Part shown: positions 23,781 through 34,215 of the stretch, piece by piece | Position numbering within the stretch: the first letter of the stretch is position 1 | How the letters are laid out: the number at the start of each line of letters is the position of its first letter | Source of the DNA: Candidatus Saccharibacteria bacterium HGW-Saccharibacteria-1 | GTDB taxonomy: Bacteria; Patescibacteriota; Saccharimonadia; Saccharimonadales; Saccharimonadaceae | NCBI GenBank assembly: GCA_002839415.1 | Contig: PGXZ01000003.1 | Span: 1-64,000 of the forward strand | Reading direction: 5' to 3' | DNA length: 64,000 nucleotides | Made by a program: the position numbers and the translations under genes | The notes under the pieces: model-generated | What the model was told of the DNA's origin: nothing | The model's database searches: none | The model's input: only the letters and a program-made list of their open reading frames with translations

Positions 23781-24713
23781 CTAGTTTTGACGCAGGATTA
23801 CTACGTTGATTAAGTGCTGTCTGATTTTTTCCAGATCAACGACTTTTATATTTAGAGCATTATCAATACCATTCTTGGATTTAACCATTACCGAGCCAAT
23901 ATTATTTTTTGGGTTGTAAGTTACCTCGACCTCAACCCTATTACGCCGGTATCTAAAATGAAAGTTGTCATCATGAAAATAAGTTACCTCCCAGCCACCC
24001 ATTATGACTTCTTCTGATGCGTTATCAGAGATGTTGAGCAGTGGTGTAAAATTGATAGCGCAATTTACGTCGGTTACTACTGATGCGTAATTTTCAAATA
24101 CATAGTAAATTGTTTCTTCGGTTAGAGGGTTGATATTGAGTAGATTTAATATTTTCTGGATTGAATCAAACTCACAATCATTACTTTCTAGGAAGGCAAT
24201 GTCGTATCTGATGTCATGTTCATTAAAAAGGTTTGGTTCGTTATTGACGTCGGTGTACTTTTTATATACGACCCTATCTTCATATTTTACATTGTCCATT
24301 TTTATGACATTAGTCATAAATTTGTTTGACGATACTGAAACGGTGCCTTGCCCTTTGTAATTAGTTACTAGTTTAATTTTACCAATTTTTTCGGTTTCTT
24401 TAAGGTTGTTACTATCATGTGAAGTTGGCGATACGTCTTTGACGATGTCAGCAATAAAAATCCGGCGTTCACTGGTTAGGTCTTTTATACTCTTGCCTAG
24501 TATTGCGTCAATTGATTCACCGTAGCCTTTTCGCCACCTATCTTCAATCATTGGAATTAGTAACGAAGATTCACGTTCGCAGATTTGGTCGATAGTGACT
24601 GAATATATCGAGGTAAAGCAAGAAGCGCTATCGATTAGGGTGCGAATAACAAAGAATACTTCATCCCAGTTTTTGACTGGAACATTTTCAAACACTCTAC
24701 AACTAGTTTCCAT
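23781..24713 (-). CDS. Hypothetical protein, 310 aa
   Basis: Start set at ATG 24713, because AAAGGAG lies 8 nt upstream. The frame extends to 24743 without a ribosome site. The protein is soluble, with a helical N-terminal part (FFVIRTLIDSASCF) and a beta-rich C-terminal domain (GGWEVTYFHDDNFHFRYRRNRVEVEVTY). No family was recognised. The leader has a TGGCG-TCCAA-CGCCA hairpin just before the Shine-Dalgarno sequence, and a promoter candidate TTTCAA-17-TATTAT upstream overlaps a repeated TTGAAAG (plus strand, about 24842 and 24858). Regulation by leader structure is possible. Confidence 0.7.
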   Translation of the reverse strand: METSCRVFENVPVKNWDEVFFVIRTLIDSASCFTSIYSVTIDQICERESSLLIPMIEDRWRKGYGESIDAILGKSIKDLTSERRIFIADIVKDVSPTSHDSNNLKETEKIGKIKLVTNYKGQGTVSVSSNKFMTNVIKMDNVKYEDRVVYKKYTDVNNEPNLFNEHDIRYDIAFLESNDCEFDSIQKILNLLNINPLTEETIYYVFENYASVVTDVNCAINFTPLLNISDNASEEVIMGGWEVTYFHDDNFHFRYRRNRVEVEVTYNPKNNIGSVMVKSKNGIDNALNIKVVDLEKIRQHLINVVILRQN

Positions 24714-24915
24714 AACAAATACTCCTTTGGCGTTGGACGCCACCCGAATTTTGTGGTGTTTCTGTGTATCCTGATGTAGGTATTCGTGCTTAGCTTATGG
24801 ATTTTAATGAGCGTCAAACACTTGACATAACTACATAATAGTTGAAAGGCTTATATATTGAAAGCATAAACATATATGAAAACTTATTTTTGGTCTATGC
24901 AAAAACATATCATAC

Positions 24916-24924
24916 TGTTAAAAT
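24916..24924 (+). promoter_or_regulatory. Promoter of the ATP synthase operon
   Basis: Extended -10 TGT-TAAAAT ending 9 nt before the ATG at 24934. A transcript would be leaderless or have a 2-nt leader. Confidence 0.5.
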
Positions 24925-24933
24925 GTAAAACGT

Positions 24934-25179
24934 ATGATTGAGTCGCCTAGTTTAAAAACTACGACGACAAAACCGCCTAAATCAACGGCATTTTTGTTGT
25001 TATTTACAATTCTCGATACCACATGGAGGGCTTTTGTTCCCCCAATAAGTGGTGTTTTTGTAGGTATTTATTTAGACAAACTTTTTAATATGGTGCCCTT
25101 ATTTACATCTGTGCTGATAATATCAGGCTTTGTCGTTAGCCTCGTTTTAATTATTTTACAGATAAGAAGGTTGAAGTAA
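24934..25179 (+). CDS. atpZ: ATP synthase accessory protein AtpZ/AtpI-like
   Basis: 81 aa, first gene of the ATP synthase operon. A polar N terminus is followed by two membrane helices separated by a short loop (PPISGVFVGIYLDKLFN), which is the two-helix F0F1 gene-1 layout. Homologues help c-ring assembly or Mg2+ handling. Identification rests on size, topology and position directly before atpB. TGT-TAAAAT lies 9 nt upstream and there is no Shine-Dalgarno sequence. Confidence 0.75.
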   Translation: MIESPSLKTTTTKPPKSTAFLLLFTILDTTWRAFVPPISGVFVGIYLDKLFNMVPLFTSVLIISGFVVSLVLIILQIRRLK

Positions 25180-25182
25180 TCT

Positions 25183-25998
25183 ATGCTAATTTACTTTTCG
25201 TCAGTTGCGTTAAATGTTGAAATTGCTGCACAAGAAATCTTTTCTTTTAATGGCATTTCAATAACTAACGCTATGTTTACCGGCTGCATTAGTCTACTGA
25301 TTGTATTTGGTGTTTTATTGTATGTAAGCAGTAAGATTCGTAACAATCAATATAATCGATTTGTCGGCTTGGTTCAGTGGGTTTTTAACGGTTTAGTAAA
25401 TTCGATTGAGGATATAATACCAGATAAAATTTTGGCACGTAAAATTACTCCGCTAGCGGTCACAATATTTTTTTATGTTTTATTCAATTATTGGTTCAGT
25501 GTTGTTCCAGGACTTGAGTCTATACATATTGGTCACATACCGCTTTTGCGTAGTATGACGGCTGACCTAAATTTTACGGTTGCTCTTGCTATTGTAACTA
25601 TGGTTGCAGTTCAGTTCTATGCGATAAAATCATTAGGACTGTTTGAAAATGCAAAGAGGTACTTTAGGAACCCTATTAAAGACCCGCTTGGCTCCTTCGA
25701 GGGTGTATTGGAGTTAGCTGGCGAATTGTCAAGGGGTATTGCCCTAGCCTTGAGGTTATTTGGCAATGCATTTGCTGGTGAGGTATTATTAGCCGTGATT
25801 ACCGTTCTCGCTGGTTATTTTGCAAGTTTTGTATTGCCTATCTTTATGATTTTTGAGTTATTTATTGGTTTCATTCAAGCTTATGTGTTTTTTATGTTGA
25901 CGCTAATTTTTACCTCACTTGCCGTTGCTCATACCAGTAGCGATTCACATGCCAATCATTCTGTGCCCGTAACAAATATGGTCAAGAAATTGGAATGA
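25183..25998 (+). CDS. atpB: F1Fo ATP synthase subunit a
   Basis: 271 aa, five to six membrane helices. The essential Arg of the proton half-channels lies in GIALALRLFGNAFAGE near residue 193, followed by the last helix pair with FIQAYVFFMLTLIFTSLA. It forms the stator channel against the c-ring in the membrane. The start ATG follows atpZ by 3 nt with little ribosome site, so coupling is likely. The C terminus has a short His/Ser-rich tail. It terminates in TGA, which shows that TGA is a stop in this organism. Confidence 0.95.
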   Translation: MLIYFSSVALNVEIAAQEIFSFNGISITNAMFTGCISLLIVFGVLLYVSSKIRNNQYNRFVGLVQWVFNGLVNSIEDIIPDKILARKITPLAVTIFFYVLFNYWFSVVPGLESIHIGHIPLLRSMTADLNFTVALAIVTMVAVQFYAIKSLGLFENAKRYFRNPIKDPLGSFEGVLELAGELSRGIALALRLFGNAFAGEVLLAVITVLAGYFASFVLPIFMIFELFIGFIQAYVFFMLTLIFTSLAVAHTSSDSHANHSVPVTNMVKKLE

Positions 25999-26029
25999 TA
26001 AAGTAAGTAAGTAAGGAGAATAATATATT

Positions 26030-26242
26030 ATGGAACAAATGGCATTTGGATTAACTTATGCAGTACCTGCTTTTGGTGCAGCAATTAGTATTGCGGTTAT
26101 TGGTTATAGTGCAATGAATGCAGCGGGTCGTAACCCTGAAAAGATCAACGATATTCGTACTCTTATGATTACGGCAATCGTTTTCGCTGACTCATTGGCG
26201 ATCATTGCCCTTATTGTTGCAATAGTCGGTAAGTTGCTATAA
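26030..26242 (+). CDS. atpE: F1Fo ATP synthase subunit c
   Basis: 70 aa hairpin of two helices with the polar loop AAGRNPEK, which contacts F1. The ion-binding carboxylate is Asp in the second helix (TAIVFADSLAI, about residue 54), as in E. coli rather than the Glu of most bacteria. The Na+ signature (Gln in helix 1, Glu-Ser-Thr in helix 2) is not complete, so H+ is most likely. AAGGAG upstream gives strong translation, as usual for the c subunit, which is needed in many copies. Confidence 0.95.
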   Translation: MEQMAFGLTYAVPAFGAAISIAVIGYSAMNAAGRNPEKINDIRTLMITAIVFADSLAIIALIVAIVGKLL

Positions 26243-26252
26243 GGTTCCTATC

Positions 26253-26792
26253 GTGACTCCTATAATGCTATTCGCATCATCAGAGCCGTCTTCGGGCGGT
26301 ATCTTTGGTGCGCTAGGTATCAATTTTCAAGTTCTTGCTATTCAAATTATTGCATTCATAATTTTGCTATTAATTTTGAAGAAGTTTGTATACCCTTGGT
26401 TGATTAAATCAGTTGATGACTATCGTGATAATTTAGAGGCTGCATCTAAAGCGGCTACTGAAGCTCGATTCGCCGCTGACGATACAAAAGATAAGGTTAC
26501 GAAGATATTAAAAGAAGCTCAGGTAAGTGCGTCTGATATCATCTTGACGGCGAAACTTGAAGCAGCGACGTTACTGGGCGATAGTGAAGAAAAGGCTAAA
26601 AAGCGATCCGAGCAAATTGTGGCTAGTGCCCAAGAAGATATTAAAAAAGAAGTCATTGCCGCTAAAAAGGCTCTTCACGATGAAACGCTTGAGCTAGTTG
26701 CTCTGGCTACTGAAAAAGTTCTTGGCAAGGTGATAACTGACAAGACTGACTCGAAATTGATTGACGAAGCGTTAAGGGAAATTAAGCAATAA
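26253..26792 (+). CDS. atpF: F1Fo ATP synthase subunit b
   Basis: 179 aa. An N-terminal membrane helix (about residues 25-48) is followed by a long charged helix rich in Ala/Lys/Glu that forms the peripheral stalk. GTG start at 26253 with AAGG 8 nt upstream. The length is close to the usual 160-170 aa; the N terminus has an extra Ser/Gly-rich stretch of about 20 residues before the helix. It lies 10 nt after atpE and 1 nt before atpH. Confidence 0.92.
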   Translation: MTPIMLFASSEPSSGGIFGALGINFQVLAIQIIAFIILLLILKKFVYPWLIKSVDDYRDNLEAASKAATEARFAADDTKDKVTKILKEAQVSASDIILTAKLEAATLLGDSEEKAKKRSEQIVASAQEDIKKEVIAAKKALHDETLELVALATEKVLGKVITDKTDSKLIDEALREIKQ

Positions 26793-26793
26793 T

Positions 26794-27192
26794 ATGGCTG
26801 TGCGTTTATCTCGTCGAAAAATAACTAACTATATTGCTGATCAACTAGTTGATGGTTGTGATGAAAAAGAATTAGTTAAGCAACTGGCTTCGTTTTTAGT
26901 TGACAACAAGAGAGTTGGCGAGCTTGAGCTTGTAATTAGAGATGTCGAATATGAGCTAAAAAATCGCGGTATTGTGCTGGCACGAATTACGTCCGCTTTT
27001 GATTTAGCTGCTTCGATGAAAGATGCGATTATAAAACTCGTTAAAGATGAGACGGGCGCAGAACATGTTCAGCTGAGTCAATTTGTTGATCCAAGTGTTT
27101 TAGGCGGTATAAAGCTTGATTTACCAGGTCAACAATTTGACGGCACAATTGCTCGTAAATTATTAACATTAAGAACAAGTAATAAGGAATAA
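26794..27192 (+). CDS. atpH: F1Fo ATP synthase subunit delta, short form
   Basis: 132 aa against the usual 175-180. The C-terminal segment with [25 protein letters not shown] is the conserved delta/OSCP signature. The N-terminal helical bundle that binds the top of alpha3beta3 is reduced to about 60-70 residues. This looks like lineage trimming rather than a broken gene, because the frame is intact and the gene is tightly packed between atpF (1 nt) and atpA (5 nt). Confidence 0.85.
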   Translation: MAVRLSRRKITNYIADQLVDGCDEKELVKQLASFLVDNKRVGELELVIRDVEYELKNRGIVLARITSAFDLAASMKDAIIKLVKDETGAEHVQLSQFVDPSVLGGIKLDLPGQQFDGTIARKLLTLRTSNKE

Positions 27193-27197
27193 TAGGT

Positions 27198-28724
27198 ATG
27201 ACTGAATTGTCAGTAGTAGAAATTTCTAAAGACCTTCGCAGTGCGATTGCAAACTTGGAAAAGAGCAATGGGCTTGAAAGCACCGGCGTAGTAATTCGTG
27301 TTGGCGATGGAATTGCTTGGATCCATGGATTGTATAACGCTGCATATAGCGAAGTGTTAGAGATTGAAACAGATAATGGTATTATTGAAGCTTTCGTTTT
27401 GAACTTAATGGAAGATGAAATAGGTGCGGTTCTTTTTGGAGCCGACGCTCAGGTATCAGCGGGTAATACTGTACGCTTGAAGGGTTCGGTGCTTCAGGTA
27501 CCTATTGGCCCAGAACTACTAGGACGAGTAGTTGACCCGCTTGGTCGACCACTTGATGGCGCTGGTCCAATCGAAACAAAACAATTTGGTTTGATTGAGC
27601 GGGAGGCGGCTGGCGTTATGGACCGAAAATCTGTCCACGAACCGTTGATGACTGGAATTATGGCGATCGATTCGATGTTCCCTATTGGACGTGGCCAGCG
27701 CGAATTGATAATTGGCGACCGTCAAACTGGCAAAACTGCGCTTGCTATTGACACTATGATTAATCAAGCAAGGCAAAAGACTGGCGTCGTTAACGTTTAT
27801 GTTGCCATTGGCCAAAAATCTTCAAAGGTTGCGCGGTTGGTTGAGCGGCTTAAATCCGAAGATGTCATGGATCAGACTATTGTCGTGGCTACTAGTCCGT
27901 CTGATCCTGCTTCGTTACTATATCTTGCGCCTTATGCCGCAACTGCTATGGGTGAATATTTCCGCGACAACAGCAAGCATGCTCTGATTATTTATGATGA
28001 TCTGACAAAGCACGCAGTCGCTTATCGTCAAATGTCATTACTGCTGCGTCGCCCACCTGGACGCGAAGCTTATCCTGGCGATGTTTTCTATCTGCACTCT
28101 CGCCTATTGGAGCGTTCTACGAAATTGAGCGAAGAATTAGGAGCGGGATCGCTCACTGCTCTACCTATTATTGAAACTCAGGCCGGCGATATCAGTGCAT
28201 ATATACCAACCAATGTTATTTCGATTACCGACGGACAAATTTTCCTTGAAACTGATCTATTTTATCAAGGTATTCGTCCAGCAATTTCGGCTGGTCTGTC
28301 GGTCAGTCGTGTTGGTGGTGCCGCTCAGACGAAGTCTGTTAAGTCGGTCAGTGGTAGCTTGAAGCTTGGTCTTTCTCAATTTCGCGAGCTTGCTAGCTTT
28401 GCACAATTCGGTAGTGATCTTGATGACGCAACTAAATCACAAATTGATCGAGGGCGCCGTTTGACTGAACTTCTAAAGCAACCACAATATCAACCGGCAA
28501 GCATTTGGGAGCAGGTTGTAAGTATTTATACTGTAACGAATGGTTTGTTTGACGAAGTTGCGCCTAAACAAATAAAAGATGCTCAATCGTCATTGCTATC
28601 ACGATTATGGTTGGAGCACAAAGAAGAGATGCGTGAACTGAACAAGGGCGACAAGCCAACTGAGGCTCATATTAAACTGATTGAGAAAATCGCCAAAGCA
28701 GTAAGTAAAGGTTTTGAAGGCTAG
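27198..28724 (+). CDS. atpA: F1Fo ATP synthase subunit alpha
   Basis: 508 aa, full length. The non-catalytic nucleotide site carries [10 protein letters not shown] near residue 175. The family segments [26 protein letters not shown] and [17 protein letters not shown] are present. It forms the alpha3beta3 hexamer with AtpD. Normal length and motifs. Several out-of-frame ORFs inside are shadows. Confidence 0.97.
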   Translation: MTELSVVEISKDLRSAIANLEKSNGLESTGVVIRVGDGIAWIHGLYNAAYSEVLEIETDNGIIEAFVLNLMEDEIGAVLFGADAQVSAGNTVRLKGSVLQVPIGPELLGRVVDPLGRPLDGAGPIETKQFGLIEREAAGVMDRKSVHEPLMTGIMAIDSMFPIGRGQRELIIGDRQTGKTALAIDTMINQARQKTGVVNVYVAIGQKSSKVARLVERLKSEDVMDQTIVVATSPSDPASLLYLAPYAATAMGEYFRDNSKHALIIYDDLTKHAVAYRQMSLLLRRPPGREAYPGDVFYLHSRLLERSTKLSEELGAGSLTALPIIETQAGDISAYIPTNVISITDGQIFLETDLFYQGIRPAISAGLSVSRVGGAAQTKSVKSVSGSLKLGLSQFRELASFAQFGSDLDDATKSQIDRGRRLTELLKQPQYQPASIWEQVVSIYTVTNGLFDEVAPKQIKDAQSSLLSRLWLEHKEEMRELNKGDKPTEAHIKLIEKIAKAVSKGFEG

Positions 28725-28732
28725 GTATCTGT

Positions 28733-29602
28733 ATGGCATCAACTCAGGTTTTAAAATCTCGAATTCATTCGGTAAAAAATACCAAGCAAATCACCAAGGC
28801 GATGCAACTTGTTTCAGCAAGTAAGATGCGCCGGGCTCAAGATGCGACAAAGGCTTCAGGTCCCTATACGCAGGCTGCTTGCGAACTTTTATCGTCTCTT
28901 TCGAATTACACCTCGGTTGAACAGCATCCATTTTTTGTAAAACGACCAGTTAAAAGGCGTCTGATTGTCGTCATCGCTTCGGACAAGGGCTTAGCTGGCG
29001 CGTATAATAGTAACATTTTTAAAGCTTACATTGAACAGCTTAAAAAAGATGACAAGGCGGACATTAAAAACGCTACAATCGCCATCGGTCGCAAGATGTC
29101 GCAATTTGTAACGCGTATTGAGGATAGCAATGTTATGGGTGTTTATGAAAACTTAAACGATCGTCCAAATCAGCGAAAATTCAAAACTATTCTTTATAGC
29201 ATTATAGAAATGTTTGAAAAGGGCGAAATTGATGCTGTTGATATTATTTATACCAAATTTATAAATAGTATTAGTCAACAACCTCGGGTTGATCGAGTTT
29301 TGCCAGCTGGTTTTTGCAAGACTAAATCAGAAAATACTTCACCAGACATTAGATTCGAGCCAAGTGTTAAAGAGGTTTTGGATGTAGTGGCTCGTCGCTT
29401 GATTGGCGCGCAAGTTTTTCAAGCCTTGCTTGATGCTAGGGCGAGCGAGCATAGTATGCGCATGATTGCCATGAAAAACGCGACCGATAATGCATCGGAT
29501 TTGGCTGATGATCTAACCTTAGCTATGAACAAGGCGCGTCAAGGTGCAATAACCCAAGAATTAGCAGAAATTAGTGGTGGCGTTGAATCGCTTAATGCAT
29601 AA
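28733..29602 (+). CDS. atpG: F1Fo ATP synthase subunit gamma
   Basis: 289 aa. The N-terminal KSRIHSVKNTKQITKAMQLV and the C-terminal MRMIAMKNATDNASDL are the two long helices of the central rotor shaft. The middle Rossmann-like part includes ASDKGLAGAYN. Normal length. It couples c-ring rotation to catalysis. Nine nt after atpA. Confidence 0.96.
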   Translation: MASTQVLKSRIHSVKNTKQITKAMQLVSASKMRRAQDATKASGPYTQAACELLSSLSNYTSVEQHPFFVKRPVKRRLIVVIASDKGLAGAYNSNIFKAYIEQLKKDDKADIKNATIAIGRKMSQFVTRIEDSNVMGVYENLNDRPNQRKFKTILYSIIEMFEKGEIDAVDIIYTKFINSISQQPRVDRVLPAGFCKTKSENTSPDIRFEPSVKEVLDVVARRLIGAQVFQALLDARASEHSMRMIAMKNATDNASDLADDLTLAMNKARQGAITQELAEISGGVESLNA

Positions 29603-30985
<1,383 letters not shown>

Positions 30986-30990
30986 ATATA

Positions 30991-31416
30991 ATGCAGTTGA
31001 CACTTACAACCTTGCTTGGTACGAAAGTTGATCGAATAATTTACGAGTTAATCGTTCCGACTGTTGATGGTGAAATTGCAATATTCCCAAGTCACGAACC
31101 CTTAGTTACGCTTGCCAAATCAGGTGTGATTGCTATCCGTAATAAAAAAAATGACAGTAATGACAAGCTTGAATATCTGGCTATTACTGACGGTGTTGTT
31201 AAAATTTCTCAAAAAAAGGTTGATTTGCTTGTTGATGAAGCTGATTATGGTCGTGATATTTCTGAAAATGAAGTAAAAGCCGCGCTTGAGCGTGCTCTTA
31301 AGATGCGAGACGAAGCTAAAGATCAAGTTGAACTTGATGAGGCTCACCAACTTGTTAACCGCCATACAGTACGCCTAAGGGTTGCTGAATTGCACCGACG
31401 GCATCGTCATAATTAA
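30991..31416 (+). CDS. atpC: F1Fo ATP synthase subunit epsilon
   Basis: 141 aa, last gene of the operon. The N-terminal beta sandwich (VPTVDGEIAIFPSHEPLVT) and the helical hairpin (EVKAALERALKMRDEAKDQ) are both present, so the inhibitory C-terminal domain is retained. It starts 5 nt after atpD and is followed by a strong terminator. Confidence 0.93.
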   Translation: MQLTLTTLLGTKVDRIIYELIVPTVDGEIAIFPSHEPLVTLAKSGVIAIRNKKNDSNDKLEYLAITDGVVKISQKKVDLLVDEADYGRDISENEVKAALERALKMRDEAKDQVELDEAHQLVNRHTVRLRVAELHRRHRHN

Positions 31417-31428
31417 GAACGACATTGA

Positions 31429-31458
31429 AAAAGTCCCCGAAATTTGTTGGGGACTTTT
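31429..31458. terminator. Bidirectional terminator after atpC
   Basis: 10-bp stem AAAAGTCCCC/GGGGACTTTT, 10-nt loop. It serves the atp operon and the convergent 31470-31882 gene. Confidence 0.88.
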
Positions 31459-31469
31459 CGTTAAATCAA

Positions 31470-31882
31470 TTAGTTGTAAGAGCATGTTGGGTTTACAATA
31501 CTGTAGCCGCGCAGTTTGTCTGATTTTACAGAAACCATTACTTTGCCGCGCCCGTCAAGATCGCATAAAAATTTAATTTCTCCAATTTCTATTAAACTTG
31601 ATGTATACAGTTTACATATCAATAACTTTTCGTCTGTGCCGGTTAGCCTTAGATTATTGTCAAGGTTTAGCCAAACATTCTTAATTATTAAGATAAGTTG
31701 TTCATTGTGATGGTTTGTATCTTCAAGCACATACAGTAACTCCCCATTATTTTTCCTTAGTTCTTTATGGATTTGTTCGGCGGCAAATCCTAAAGCTACT
31801 GTTTTTAATTTGGTAGCTTCTTTGATAAAATTTAAAGCTACATCCCATTTTTCTGTACCTATTGTAGATACATTTTTTTCAT
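31470..31882 (-). CDS. Hypothetical gene needing a -1 shift at an A7 tract
   Basis: ATG at 31882 has a strong AGAGGTG 5 nt upstream but its frame ends after 7 codons (MKKMYLQ). In the -1 frame an open frame runs from there to TAA at 31470. It encodes a charged protein (NVSTIGTEKWDVALNF..., ending GYSIVNPTCSYN) with no start codon before GTG 31730. One extra A in the tract on the plus-strand T run 31873-31879 restores a 137-aa protein. The options are slippage, programmed shift, indel or read error. The family is not recognised. The leader holds repeats that could switch pairing. Confidence 0.55.
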
Positions 31883-31988
31883 CTTCTCACCTCTTTGTAA
31901 TTTGCGATGGTCGCAACCCAATTTTTTGTCAAAGAATAGTAAAGTTTGGGGTATTTTTTTGATTTAACGAACACCCAATTTTAGGGCC
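31883..31988 (-). promoter_or_regulatory. Leader with competing base-pairing elements
   Basis: On the minus strand TTGGGT occurs twice (31978-31973 and 31921-31916), on either side of ACCCCAA (31952-31946), which can pair with either copy. A TTGCGA-CCA-TCGCAA hairpin (31915-31901) sits between the second copy and the Shine-Dalgarno sequence. This resembles a two-state leader. Confidence 0.4.
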
Positions 31989-31994
31989 TGCGCT

Positions 31995-32023
31995 ATACTA
32001 TCATTAAGCTAACGCATCGTCAA
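31995..32023 (-). promoter_or_regulatory. Promoter of the 31882 gene
   Basis: Minus-strand TTGACG (32023-32018), 17-nt spacer, TAGTAT (32000-31995) with TGA before it. Confidence 0.7.
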
Positions 32024-32042
32024 CTTTTTACTGAATGATATG

Positions 32043-33341
32043 TCATTTATACAAAGTTCGACTAATGACGATAGAGTCGCCGCGTTCGTATAACCTATCC
32101 AGGTAGTCAAGGTACGTGCCTGGTGTAATTATTCCATTTACTTTTAAAATATCTATCCCAGATTTACCTACTAATTGGTCGGCTAGCTTAACGCAGTTTG
32201 TGCCCATTGCATAGTAAGTTTTAAATGGATTGCCGAGTTTGAATTTGAAAAACTTTGCATTTGAATCGTTATAAAGCTGACTAGATGTATCTTTGTAGTC
32301 GGTTGGCTTGCCTTTGATTAACCCACTCTTGCATTGCTCTGCAAGTGGCATCCATTTGATCATGTCTTTCTGAAGTTCTTTCAGCTTACTTATTACGGCT
32401 TTTTTGTGTTCTGGTGTCAGCGATAACCCGTAGGCCATTAAAATCTTCTTTTCTACACTCAGCGCTTGTTTAATGTGAAATCTGTTATCCATTTCGACCA
32501 GTACCCCGTCGGCAAAAAATCCGCCAAATTTCCAGGTTGAATCGTCATAGTTGCCATAGCTATAAACGGTGCCTTCTATACTGATATCGACGTGACCCAT
32601 GCCCGTAACGAGGCCTTCGCGCGTATGTATGAATATAACTAAATCTTCTGTTTGTTTTTTAGATTGATTCGGTAATAATAACAAAGCTTCGGGCTCTTCT
32701 TGGACAAGTTTGTTAATGTCTTTTAATAGTTTAATTGGTAAAAACGCTGCAATTACGACCGGCATTGATATTCGGATTCGTTTTTTTACTTTTTGTGCGC
32801 CGTCATTTGAGCTCATTAAACTTGTCAGTGCATCAATAAAAATATTGAAAGCAAATAGCAACAAATAAGAACCAAGTAAAGTACTAAATAATCTGTCTTG
32901 GCGGCTGAAAAAAGCCATTTCTATACCTAGAACTATATAGATTAGAGCCGATATTAGCGTTCCGACCCAAGACGCGCCATCGTACTTTAACTTTATACTG
33001 TTCAGTAATATAAATAGACCGATTATTATCCCCAGCATTCCGGCTGTAAAGCTAAAAGCGCCTTTTACGATTTGTGGGGCGATAAAGAGCGCTGCTCCAC
33101 CTAATGTACACAATAACCCGATCAATAGGTGTTTGAGCTTGTTCTCTGTAGTTTTAATCATAAGTGAAATGATATACATTACGCCAATAACAAATACCAA
33201 CCCCACAACAATTAGTTCGATTGCAACCCAAGCAAGCTTGATATTGAAGATTAACATTATTCCAGTGATAAATAACGCGACTGCCATAATTAACCATATT
33301 ACTGGCGCAGTATTTTTTAGTGATAAAACGGAATATTTCAT
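32043..33341 (-). CDS. HdeD-like membrane protein fused to a putative permuted papain-like domain
   Basis: 432 aa. The first 210 residues hold about six membrane helices in the tandem arrangement of DUF308/HdeD proteins. The C-terminal part (from about residue 230) contains GMGHVDISIEGTVYSYGNYD and, about 140 residues later, MGTNCVKLADQLV. A His in the first strand and a Cys at a helix start, in this order, are typical of circularly permuted NlpC/P60 (papain-like) enzymes such as LRAT and YiiX. So a lipid acyl or peptide hydrolase at the membrane is a reasonable inference, not proven. The ATG lies 8 nt after a near-consensus promoter. Confidence 0.65.
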   Translation of the reverse strand: MKYSVLSLKNTAPVIWLIMAVALFITGIMLIFNIKLAWVAIELIVVGLVFVIGVMYIISLMIKTTENKLKHLLIGLLCTLGGAALFIAPQIVKGAFSFTAGMLGIIIGLFILLNSIKLKYDGASWVGTLISALIYIVLGIEMAFFSRQDRLFSTLLGSYLLLFAFNIFIDALTSLMSSNDGAQKVKKRIRISMPVVIAAFLPIKLLKDINKLVQEEPEALLLLPNQSKKQTEDLVIFIHTREGLVTGMGHVDISIEGTVYSYGNYDDSTWKFGGFFADGVLVEMDNRFHIKQALSVEKKILMAYGLSLTPEHKKAVISKLKELQKDMIKWMPLAEQCKSGLIKGKPTDYKDTSSQLYNDSNAKFFKFKLGNPFKTYYAMGTNCVKLADQLVGKSGIDILKVNGIITPGTYLDYLDRLYERGDSIVISRTLYK

Positions 33342-33349
33342 CTAATTTC

Positions 33350-33378
33350 ATTCTAGTCCATATTTAGTACGTCGTCAA
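33350..33378 (-). promoter_or_regulatory. Promoter of the HdeD-like gene, leaderless type
   Basis: Minus-strand TTGACG (33378-33373), 17-nt spacer, TAGAAT (33355-33350), then 8 nt to the ATG. No Shine-Dalgarno sequence. Confidence 0.7.
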
Positions 33379-33456
33379 AGTATTTCAAGGTAAAGATACT
33401 CAATTGGCCCTGTATCTAGTATAGTAAGTATATAAATCTAATATTGGAGACACAAA

Positions 33457-34215
33457 TTGTTTAGTAATTCGTTGGTTACCTTTCTGTGGTTGTTTGTCAT
33501 TTATGCCTTTTTAGGTTGGTGTCTTGAAGTTATTTATGCAACCGTCCATACTGGAAAGTTCGTAAATCGTGGTTTTTTGAACGGGCCTTATTGCCCTATT
33601 TATGGGGTTGGCATGATTGTAATTATATTGTTACTCGAGCCATTTAAAGTCAATATTCCAATATTTTTTGTCGGAGCGGTAATACTAACTACAGCCCTGG
33701 AGTTAATCACAGGCTTTGTGTTGGAACGAATTTTTAACCAAAAATGGTGGGACTATGCTGAAAATCCGTTTAATTTGGGTGGTTATGTCTGCCTTGGGCA
33801 GTCGCTAGTTTGGGGAGTTGCCAGCATATTTGTAATTTATATACTGCAACCTTTCGTTGATGATTTTATCAGTTTGATGTCTGGGCGAGTTGGCATTGCT
33901 GTGTTGATATTTATTCTGGCTGCATTTTTGGCGGATGTATTCGTTACTGTTATGGTTCTTGCCAAGGTAAAGCAATACAGCCGTGTTTTGGATGAAGTTG
34001 GTGATAGGATAAAGTCATTATCAAATTCAATGGGTAAAAATATATCTGACGGTGCAAGAAGTGCTATGAAACTTGGCGACAAAAACAAGCAAGAGCTGGA
34101 TAACCTACGAGAAAAATATCAATCAATTGTTGATAAAAATATCTTAGGCTACAAGCGATTAACAAAAGCCTTCCCTAGTCTGCATCCAATAAAGAGTAAG
34201 CGAATTAAGAAGTAA
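33457..34215 (+). CDS. CmpB-family putative ABC-transporter permease-like membrane protein
   Basis: 252 aa, five to six membrane helices in the first 175 residues, then a cytoplasmic coiled-coil tail. The signature FLGWCLEVIYATVHTGKFVN, RGFLNGPYCPIYGVG and ERIFNQKWWDY matches the ABC_trans_CmpB family, common in Firmicutes and CPR, with no proven function. TTG start at 33457 with GGAG 7 nt upstream. The last 11 nt overlap the convergent 34205-35791 gene. Confidence 0.8.
   Translation: MFSNSLVTFLWLFVIYAFLGWCLEVIYATVHTGKFVNRGFLNGPYCPIYGVGMIVIILLLEPFKVNIPIFFVGAVILTTALELITGFVLERIFNQKWWDYAENPFNLGGYVCLGQSLVWGVASIFVIYILQPFVDDFISLMSGRVGIAVLIFILAAFLADVFVTVMVLAKVKQYSRVLDEVGDRIKSLSNSMGKNISDGARSAMKLGDKNKQELDNLREKYQSIVDKNILGYKRLTKAFPSLHPIKSKRIKK

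Noticed and set aside
24822-24860. TTGACA at 24822 on the plus strand as the -35 of the atp operon
   Set aside because: No -10-like sequence at 16-18 nt; the nearest TATAT is 23 or more nt away. TGT-TAAAAT close to the atpZ start is the better candidate.
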